Shown piece after piece: positions 6,829 to 12,072 of a stretch of DNA of 12,072 nucleotides. The position numbers were made by a program, and so were the translations under genes. A model generated the notes under the pieces. That model searched no databases and was not told where the DNA came from. It saw only the letters and a list, made by a program, of their open reading frames with translations. The DNA lies in NCBI GenBank assembly GCA_038880255.1, contig JAVZSA010000036.1:1-12072 (forward strand), written 5' to 3'. Numbering within the stretch: the first letter of the stretch is position 1; each line of letters begins with the position of its first letter. Source of the DNA: ARK-15 sp038880255. Its GTDB lineage: Archaea; Thermoplasmatota; Thermoplasmata; Thermoplasmatales; ARK-15.

Positions 6829-7898
6829 AATTTGAATAACCTCCCCTTTGAAACCACATATTCAATTTCCTTAGATTCATTCAAAATTAAAAAATCCGCA
6901 TCCAATCCTACTTCAATTTTACCTTTTCTAAATCCAAGTCTATTTGCTGGATTTTCTGTAACAAATTTTAAAAATTTATGCATCATTTCACCATCCAATA
7001 CTTTGAAAATATTATAAAGAGAATCAATTGGTGAAATATTTAGTCTTATTAATCTACCAATTGAATCAAATTGTGGTATTGATCCATTTCCATCAGTACT
7101 TACTGTGATATTTTCCTCAGGAACACCTTTGGAAATTAAAAAATTTATTGTTTCAATAGTCTTGTTAGGATTGGCTGTAATATCTAAATACCCACCCTTC
7201 TTTGCATATTCAACTGATGCTTCAAGAAGATCTTCATTCCTATCTATATGTGTAGGAAGAAAATGCCAAATTGGTATTTCAGTTTCTTCTAACAATTTAT
7301 ATATTGTTTCAAACTTATTTTTTCCATCACCCATATGAACATTTATTATTCCCCTCTTGCCTGAAAGCATGGAAGATACTCTTACTTCACTTGCAATTTT
7401 TTTCAAAGCATCAACACTTGGGTAAGATGATCTATGATCAGAAAGTGAAATCTTTAAACCAACAATCTCTGGTATTAGGATAATATCCATTGCAATGCTT
7501 CCGGTAATTGTAGGACTGGGAACTTGATAGCTTCCTGTAAACATGTATGAATCTATAGTTTCCTTTAATTTTCTAACATGCATAAGAAGATCAATCAGTG
7601 ATCTGGTGTAACCATCGGTACCAAGCAAACCAACAACTGTAGTAATTCCAGATTTTAAAAATATTTCTGGATTCAATGGTGATGTCCTAGTTAAAGGCCC
7701 ACCCTCACCCCCAGCACCATTTATATGGCAGTGAAGATCTATAAAACCAGGAATTACATATTCTCCATTCAAATCATATGTATTTAAACCCTTCAAATCT
7801 ATAGATTTATCTATACTCTCTATTTTTTCAGATATTAGAATATCACCTTCGAAAAATTTACCATCCCTGTATATTTTCCCATTTTTTAGAAGTATCAT
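6825..7898 (-). CDS. iadA: Isoaspartyl (beta-aspartyl) dipeptidase
   Basis: A 357-residue amidohydrolase with the isoaspartyl-dipeptidase pattern throughout. Expected dimetal-site residues are H56 and H58 (DLHCH), K149 as the carboxylated bridging lysine (GLKISLSDHR), H188 (NVHMGD), H217 (PTHIDR) and D269 (STDGNGS). Also present are GGEGGPLTRT (63-72), GLLGTDG (90-96) and TGSYQVPSPTITGS (121-134), which match the substrate-binding regions of the E. coli enzyme. It hydrolyses beta-aspartyl dipeptides arising from damaged Asn/Asp in proteins. It is about 30 residues shorter than the E. coli enzyme, mostly at the ends. It is the first gene of the five-gene minus-strand set. No Shine-Dalgarno sequence precedes the ATG, and a TATA-like box centred about 26 nt upstream implies a leaderless transcript. 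A broader amidohydrolase role is less likely given the full motif set. Confidence 0.93.
   Translation of the reverse strand: MILLKNGKIYRDGKFFEGDILISEKIESIDKSIDLKGLNTYDLNGEYVIPGFIDLHCHINGAGGEGGPLTRTSPLNPEIFLKSGITTVVGLLGTDGYTRSLIDLLMHVRKLKETIDSYMFTGSYQVPSPTITGSIAMDIILIPEIVGLKISLSDHRSSYPSVDALKKIASEVRVSSMLSGKRGIINVHMGDGKNKFETIYKLLEETEIPIWHFLPTHIDRNEDLLEASVEYAKKGGYLDITANPNKTIETINFLISKGVPEENITVSTDGNGSIPQFDSIGRLIRLNISPIDSLYNIFKVLDGEMMHKFLKFVTENPANRLGFRKGKIEVGLDADFLILNESKEIEYVVSKGRLFKL
6839..6846 (-). promoter_or_regulatory. Shine-Dalgarno for arfC, inside iadA
   Basis: GGGGAGGT on the minus strand lies 10 nt upstream of the arfC ATG, within the iadA codons for Lys-Gly-Arg-Leu near its C-terminus. 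Independent ribosome entry on arfC is therefore possible in addition to coupling through the ATGA overlap. Confidence 0.7.
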
Positions 7899-7959
7899 AA
7901 GATTAGAATAGATAAATAATTTAATAAAATTTATTAACTCTTAATTTTAATATGATTTA
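7899..7959. promoter_or_regulatory. Divergent promoter region between iadA operon and the NTPase-TPR gene
   Basis: This is the whole 61-nt gap between the two head-to-head start codons. It contains the perfect palindrome at 7921-7937. Neither gene has a Shine-Dalgarno sequence here. TATA-like boxes sit at the distance expected if transcription starts at or beside each start codon, so both transcripts are predicted to be leaderless. Confidence 0.7.
7921..7937. promoter_or_regulatory. Symmetric double TATA box in a 17-nt perfect palindrome
   Basis: The bases are TTAATAAA-A-TTTATTAA. The right arm TTTATTAA (7930-7937) is centred 26.5 nt before the ATG at 7960. The left arm, read on the minus strand, is also TTTATTAA and is centred 26.5 nt before the ATG at 7898. 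The palindrome centre (7929) is 31 nt from both start codons. This is the normal archaeal TATA-to-start distance for leaderless genes. A regulator bound to the palindrome would affect both directions. Confidence 0.65.
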
Positions 7960-10533
7960 ATGATGGAAGAGGAAATAAGAAAGTCATTAGAAGATCCAAA
8001 GATTAATATTTTGATCATTCATGGGCCTTCTGATAGTGGCAAAAGTTTTACTGTTAGAAAAATAATGGAAAATTACAATCATGTTTATTTTGATGAAAAT
8101 GATTACACATTTGACGGATTTCTAACAAAATTCAATTTAAAAAATGAATATAAAAAAATTTTAAGTTTACTTAGGGTAGCTTCACCTTCAAAGGAATTAG
8201 AGAAAGAAACTTTTTTCTCATTAATCTCAAGTAAAATTGACCAAATACCTGAAAATTTTATAATTGTTCTTGATTGTTTTTGCAAAATTCCGGAGGATTA
8301 TTTGCCATTTGTTATGGAAAATGTGGAAAAAATTAAAAATCAAAAAGTAAAATTAGTATTTATTTATCATGATGATTGCAATAATGAAAAATCAATTTAT
8401 GCAATTAATGCATTGAAAGGTCAAGGCACTAAAGAAATTGTTTTCTCAAAACTTGGATTTAAAGATTTAAAAGATATTATATCAAAAATGGGCTATGTTC
8501 TCCCGGACAGCATAATTCAAATCATATATTCAAAGTCCAATGGTAAAATAAGTAAATCTTTGGAAATATTGAAAATTTTAGAAAGTAAGGGATTTATAAT
8601 AAATGGCTTTTACATGGGCGATCTTTCAAAGGAAACACTTAAAACAATTAATGAATTTGTATCAACAATAAAAATGCCACTCAAGGATCTTGATGAAGAG
8701 GAAAAGAAAATTTTACTTTTTATTTCATTAACTGAGAATGGGATTGATCCATTCGATCTTATCCCAATAACTGGAATGGATGAAAATTTATTAATAAACA
8801 AACTTGATAAATTAATAAGATTAAAATACCTTACTGAGGAGGAAAATATAGTAAGGATTGATTGGGAAAATCTGAAAAATGAAATTAAAAAAGAATTTTC
8901 ATCTATATATGTAAATTCTGCAATGATAAAAATGGCAGATTATTTTAGAAAAAAAGGAAATGACTATGAATCTGGTTTATTATATTTTAAGGCCGGTAAA
9001 CATGATTTGGCCTATGAACCATTAATTAATGAAGGGATGAGGGCCTTAAATTCTGGTAAATTAAATAGTGCCATTGATCTTCTTAATTATAGTCTTAAAA
9101 TAAAATTTGATGAAGATATTGCTAAAATCCTCATTAACATTTATACATCATTTGGTGACTACAAAAAAATAGTGGAAATTACAGAACCATTAGTTTTAAA
9201 ATATCCTGATAAAATTTCTTTTAGACTAAACTATGCTGAGGCACTTTACAATATAGGCGAATATAAAAAAGCTGAATTAATATATAGAGATTTATTACAA
9301 ACTGCAAAAAAGGAAGAATATCTTCTTTATGATTATGTAAACTTAGCTAGAGTTTTATTGGCAAAGGAAAAAATAGATGAAGCAAAGGAATTGTTGGAAA
9401 ACGCATTAAGTCTATCTAAAAAGCTTGAAAATAAAAAAATGGAAGCATTATCTCTAAGATTGATAGGAAATGTATATTATTCATTGGATAATACAAAAAT
9501 GGCGCTTGAATATTATAAAAAATCTCTTGAAATCATTCAGGGCACGAATTATCATGAAGACATTGCATCTTTATATAATAATATTGCAAATATAATTACT
9601 GAAAACGATATTTTAGGTGGGGAAGAATATTATTCAAAGGCGTTGGAGATAGCACAGGAATACTGGTATTTTCCACTGATACAAACAATTTATTACAATC
9701 TATCAATAATAAAATTATATCAGGGTAAAATAAATGATGCATTAAATATGGAAAAGAATGCTGTAATTACTTCAGTTGCATACGGAAATTATTATCTTGC
9801 ATTACTATCAATCCTAAACATGATGGATCCCCTCCTAAAAAAATTCAGTATTGATGAAATTTTAAATTACGTTGAATTGGCACTGCAGCTCTCAAAAAAA
9901 CTGGGTAACGAATATATGGAAAATATCTTTATCGCTTATAAAAAAGTACTAGATAACCTTATGGGTAAAGAAACAGAATTTGAAAATGAAATTGAAATAT
10001 TGATGAATGGTCCACCAATTTATAGAGATTACGTGAATTATATTTTATCGGCAATGGAAATGTGGAAGGGAAATTACTTGAAGGCAAATGAAATTCAAAA
10101 AAAGAGCATAGAAAAAAAGAAAGAAAAAATTACTCCAGATGTTTTAATAGATATGAGTGATCTTGCTGAATTTCTTCTTTATGAAAATTTCTTTTATGAA
10201 AATAGAAAAAATGATATAAATAATATAATTGAAGAAATTGAAAAAAATAAAAATTACCAATATATTAATTATGTACAATGGAGAATAAATATTATAAAAA
10301 GTATATTAAATATGAATGAGGACTCGCTTAAAATATTTAATAATAATATTTCAAATTTAGAGAAAGAGGGTTTAAAGTATTTAGTTGGAAAATTGAAAAT
10401 GATTTTTGGACTATATTATTTTAAATGGAAAGGGAATAAAAATATATTAAATGAAGGTTTAGCAATCATTAAAGAAATGAACTCCCCTGGATTGTTAAAG
10501 GCTTATTCTGATGCATTTTCATTCGCTCTTTGA
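7960..10533 (+). CDS. P-loop NTPase with TPR repeats, STAND/MalT-like layout; ligand and output unknown
   Basis: An 857-residue protein. Walker A is GPSDSGKS (22-29) after strand ILIIH. The likely Walker B is FIIVLDC (100-106) with D105 followed by Cys instead of a second acidic residue. A sensor-like strand LVFIYHDD (132-139) follows. Residues about 240-310 look like a winged-helix or small helical domain, as in STAND and Orc-like ATPases. From about 340 onwards the chain is TPR-like helical hairpins, clearest at about 421-450, 458-488, 496-526, 535-567 and 573-606, degrading towards the C-terminus. No separate effector or typical DNA-binding HTH is seen at the C-terminus, unlike MalT. Such proteins act as switchable scaffolds or sensors. 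Start choice: ATG at 7960 fits the TATA spacing, and the adjacent ATG at 7963 is nearly equivalent. It is divergent from iadA and convergent with the transporter gene. Confidence 0.88.
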   Translation: MMEEEIRKSLEDPKINILIIHGPSDSGKSFTVRKIMENYNHVYFDENDYTFDGFLTKFNLKNEYKKILSLLRVASPSKELEKETFFSLISSKIDQIPENFIIVLDCFCKIPEDYLPFVMENVEKIKNQKVKLVFIYHDDCNNEKSIYAINALKGQGTKEIVFSKLGFKDLKDIISKMGYVLPDSIIQIIYSKSNGKISKSLEILKILESKGFIINGFYMGDLSKETLKTINEFVSTIKMPLKDLDEEEKKILLFISLTENGIDPFDLIPITGMDENLLINKLDKLIRLKYLTEEENIVRIDWENLKNEIKKEFSSIYVNSAMIKMADYFRKKGNDYESGLLYFKAGKHDLAYEPLINEGMRALNSGKLNSAIDLLNYSLKIKFDEDIAKILINIYTSFGDYKKIVEITEPLVLKYPDKISFRLNYAEALYNIGEYKKAELIYRDLLQTAKKEEYLLYDYVNLARVLLAKEKIDEAKELLENALSLSKKLENKKMEALSLRLIGNVYYSLDNTKMALEYYKKSLEIIQGTNYHEDIASLYNNIANIITENDILGGEEYYSKALEIAQEYWYFPLIQTIYYNLSIIKLYQGKINDALNMEKNAVITSVAYGNYYLALLSILNMMDPLLKKFSIDEILNYVELALQLSKKLGNEYMENIFIAYKKVLDNLMGKETEFENEIEILMNGPPIYRDYVNYILSAMEMWKGNYLKANEIQKKSIEKKKEKITPDVLIDMSDLAEFLLYENFFYENRKNDINNIIEEIEKNKNYQYINYVQWRINIIKSILNMNEDSLKIFNNNISNLEKEGLKYLVGKLKMIFGLYYFKWKGNKNILNEGLAIIKEMNSPGLLKAYSDAFSFAL

Positions 10534-11724
10534 TTTTTTAGTAGGATGCTCCATTTTACTAAGTTTTCCGTTTAAAAAATTTTCTATCACATTTTCAAGT
10601 GTATCAATCTCTGAATGCCAACAGTATATTCCATAGGAAATCATTAAACCATAAGTAATCTCACCTACATTATAACAAATAATATCAGTTATATCATTAT
10701 TTAAAAGAAATTCTTTAAAATCAAGACCTGCCAACCCTTCCTTTTCTTTAAAAGGATTTTCAATAAACTTCCATTCAACATGTTCATTTATTTGAACAAT
10801 TGCAAAATAATTGGCCTTTGCTAGTTTTTCATCCATTTTTGAAATTTTTTCTATTCCATTACTTGGAATTATTATTTTGAAGTTTTTCCTTTTTATCGGC
10901 TCCACATGAACAGTAACGGAATAAATACCCTCAATATTTTCCTTTATTTTATTTTCAATTATTTCTGTTATTGGATGTGCATCTGAAATTGTTAATAAAG
11001 GATCCATTTCAACCACTATCTCTACAAATATTATAGGCCCCGCCCATCTAAACCTAACTTCTTTAACATTTTTTACCTTTTCAACCGATGAAACTATATT
11101 GAATATTTTTTCTTTTAAATTCTTATCCTTTGGTAGGTCTAACAATGAAAGAATAGAATCTTTACCTATTGAATATGCAGTAAAGATAAGAGCTATAAAT
11201 GCAATAAATATTGATAAATAATATAATATTGGTCCAAAAAAATATGATAGAAAAAGACCTACTGAAACACCAATACCTTCATAAAAATCGGTTAAACTAT
11301 GTTTTCCATCATTTTTTAATGAAGGTGATTTAAGTTCCTCTCCTGCCAATCTTTTAAAATTTGCAGAGAATAGAATTGGGATAACCGAAATTGCTTGAAT
11401 AATTGATGAGATTAATGTCATAGATGGCTTGGAAATAAAACCTGAAATTAAAAGATCTATTCCAGTAAATGCTACTAATATTGCAAGAAAAAGTGAAATT
11501 AGATCTTCAATCTTGAAAAGACCATAAGAGAATTTTAAAGAATACTTACTTGAAATTATATTTAATGCAATAAGGATAAATATTGTTATAATTACATCAA
11601 TTATTATATGTAATGATTCCATCGCAAGCGCTATATTTTTAGTATAGGTATAACCTAAAATCCTTATTATGAATGATAAAAGAATAAGCGCAAATGAATA
11701 GATTATAAATCTTTTGTATTGCAT
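10519..11724 (-). CDS. Cation diffusion facilitator transporter fused to a C-terminal NifX/NifB-type (dinitrogenase FeMo-cofactor) domain
   Basis: A 401-residue protein. Residues 1-200 have the six-helix CDF layout with metal-site pairs H39-x3-D43 (SLHIIIDV) in helix 2 and H142-x3-D146 (HSLTDFYEG) in helix 5. Residues 200-280 form the cytoplasmic CDF domain, with the AH motif at H250 and the closing VHVEP (H273, E275). Residues about 281-390 match the dinitrogenase iron-molybdenum cofactor domain: NYFAIVQI (305-312), IENP (321-324), DIICYNVGEITYGL (347-360) and GIYCW (365-369). CDF proteins export divalent metals such as Zn, Mn, Fe or Co from the cytoplasm in exchange for protons. The extra domain may sense or bind a metal or cofactor. 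It overlaps the NTPase gene tail to tail by 15 nt. No Shine-Dalgarno sequence; a TATA-like box 26 nt upstream suggests its own leaderless transcript. Metal specificity cannot be read from the motifs. Confidence 0.92.
   Translation of the reverse strand: MQYKRFIIYSFALILLSFIIRILGYTYTKNIALAMESLHIIIDVIITIFILIALNIISSKYSLKFSYGLFKIEDLISLFLAILVAFTGIDLLISGFISKPSMTLISSIIQAISVIPILFSANFKRLAGEELKSPSLKNDGKHSLTDFYEGIGVSVGLFLSYFFGPILYYLSIFIAFIALIFTAYSIGKDSILSLLDLPKDKNLKEKIFNIVSSVEKVKNVKEVRFRWAGPIIFVEIVVEMDPLLTISDAHPITEIIENKIKENIEGIYSVTVHVEPIKRKNFKIIIPSNGIEKISKMDEKLAKANYFAIVQINEHVEWKFIENPFKEKEGLAGLDFKEFLLNNDITDIICYNVGEITYGLMISYGIYCWHSEIDTLENVIENFLNGKLSKMEHPTKKSKSE
10534..10539 (+). terminator. Oligo-T tract after the NTPase-TPR stop codon, possible archaeal terminator
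   Basis: Six T residues follow the TGA stop directly on the plus strand. Archaeal RNA polymerase can terminate at oligo-T tracts without a hairpin. The tract lies in the last codons of the convergent transporter gene (its Lys-Lys codons), so it is also simply coding sequence. T runs are common in this AT-rich DNA, which keeps confidence low. Confidence 0.3.
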
Positions 11725-11725
11725 A

Positions 11726-11743
11726 ATTACTCAATTGTGTAAT
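11726..11743. promoter_or_regulatory. 18-nt near-perfect palindrome before the CDF gene, candidate operator
   Basis: The plus-strand bases are ATTAC-T-CAATTG-T-GTAAT, fully symmetric except for one mismatched pair. It fills almost the entire 21-nt gap, lying between the TATA-like box and the CDF start codon, one base from the ATG. A repressor bound here would cover the transcription start. Chance symmetry is possible in AT-rich DNA, but the GTAAT and CAATTG arms contain G/C pairs that match. Confidence 0.5.
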
Positions 11744-11745
11744 AA

Positions 11746-11754
11746 TTATTTATA
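11746..11754 (-). promoter_or_regulatory. TATA-like box for the CDF gene
   Basis: On the minus strand TATAAATAA is centred 26 nt upstream of the CDF ATG at 11724, the usual archaeal spacing for a leaderless transcript. It overlaps the last codons and TAA stop of the upstream membrane-protein gene, so that gene's end doubles as promoter sequence. Confidence 0.5.
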
Positions 11755-12072
11755 TTTTTCCTTTTTCCTTCTTCCTAAATACATAATAACGATTTCAGAT
11801 AACATAATAGCTATTGCAACAACTATAACAACAATAATTAAATCGATGTTTATTGGAAAATAACCCATTAAAATGATTATCTGTATTATTATTATATAAA
11901 TATATAAAGAGATTGATAAACTAAAGTATATCTTTCTGTAAGGATTTGGTAAATTCCTTATATTTGCTTTTGCATAAAATGAGAAAATTGAAGCATAGAT
12001 GAGAGATACTGTAAGATCTTCACCCTCTGAATCAACAAAAATAGATCCATTTTCCCAACCAATTTTTCCCAC
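11746..12072 (-). CDS. Membrane protein of unknown function, 3' part, cut by right window edge
   Basis: The open frame reaches the window edge. The first codon seen is GTG, which may be an internal valine, so the true start is unknown. The visible 108 residues have a mixed N-terminal portion including GSIFVDSEGEDLTVSLIYAS and NLPNPYRKIYF. Two strongly hydrophobic helices follow at about 47-71 and 75-99, separated by a short turn (FPINID). The end is a positively charged tail, GRRKKEKYK, likely cytoplasmic by the positive-inside rule. I do not recognise a family. It lies 21 nt upstream of the CDF gene in the same direction, so co-transcription is possible, but the CDF gene also seems to have its own promoter. 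Confidence 0.75.
   Translation of the reverse strand: MGKIGWENGSIFVDSEGEDLTVSLIYASIFSFYAKANIRNLPNPYRKIYFSLSISLYIYIIIIQIIILMGYFPINIDLIIVVIVVAIAIMLSEIVIMYLGRRKKEKYK

Noticed and set aside
12070..12072. GTG at the right edge as the start codon of the membrane-protein gene
   Set aside because: It coincides with the window boundary and the frame is open there. Nothing upstream is visible, so it may be an internal valine codon.
1..12072. CRISPR array, tRNA/rRNA genes, insertion sequences or attachment sites
   Set aside because: The three intergenic gaps total about 100 nt. I found no regularly spaced repeats, no cloverleaf-like GC-rich segment, and no transposase-like protein.

Overview
The window reads as a gene-dense chromosomal segment of a very AT-rich archaeon. 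Archaeal markers are an archaeosine synthase fragment (ArcS, with the intact PC-x3-KPY-x2-S-x2-H signature), a stand-alone archaeal riboflavin-pathway reductase (ArfC), an archaeal-type SbcD/Mre11-related phosphoesterase, TATA-like boxes about 26 nt upstream of start codons with no room for a 5' leader, and heavy use of AGA and ATA codons. A euryarchaeal lineage is likely. Thermoplasmata is my best guess, but it rests on general resemblance and is not proven by the window. No RNA gene, CRISPR array, insertion sequence or attachment site is visible. The three intergenic gaps are only 18, 61 and 21 nt long.

Left block (1-7898, minus strand) is a probable five-gene operon, transcribed right to left: isoaspartyl dipeptidase (iadA), the riboflavin-pathway reductase (arfC), a metallophosphoesterase, a 1521-residue protein of unknown function, and arcS, which runs off the left edge. 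Three of the four junctions are 4-nt ATGA stop/start overlaps. The fourth is an 18-nt gap carrying a strong Shine-Dalgarno sequence in front of a TTG start. The giant protein is the least explained part of the window. It is almost entirely helical, contains diverged tandem helical repeats, then a short all-beta segment, and ends in an eight-ligand C4HC3 zinc domain of RING/PHD-like spacing. It is translationally linked to a tRNA-modification enzyme.

Middle (7899-10533): a 61-nt divergent promoter region holds a perfect 17-nt palindrome whose centre is exactly 31 nt from both flanking start codons. Each half forms a TATA-like box about 26 nt upstream of its gene. It drives the left operon and, to the right, an 857-residue P-loop NTPase with TPR repeats (STAND/MalT-like layout).

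Right block (10519-12072, minus strand): a cation diffusion facilitator fused to a C-terminal dinitrogenase iron-molybdenum-cofactor-type (NifX/NifB-like) domain. It overlaps the end of the NTPase gene tail to tail by 15 nt. Its short upstream gap is filled by an 18-nt near-perfect palindrome placed between a TATA-like box and the start codon, a good candidate operator. Upstream of it lies the 3' part of an unrecognised small membrane protein, cut by the window edge.

The genes at transcription-unit heads look leaderless, whereas three of the four internal operon genes have Shine-Dalgarno-like sequences. Functionally, the left operon mixes peptide repair, flavin synthesis, a phosphoesterase, the giant zinc-domain protein and tRNA modification. 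I see no single pathway joining them, so the grouping may reflect shared housekeeping expression.
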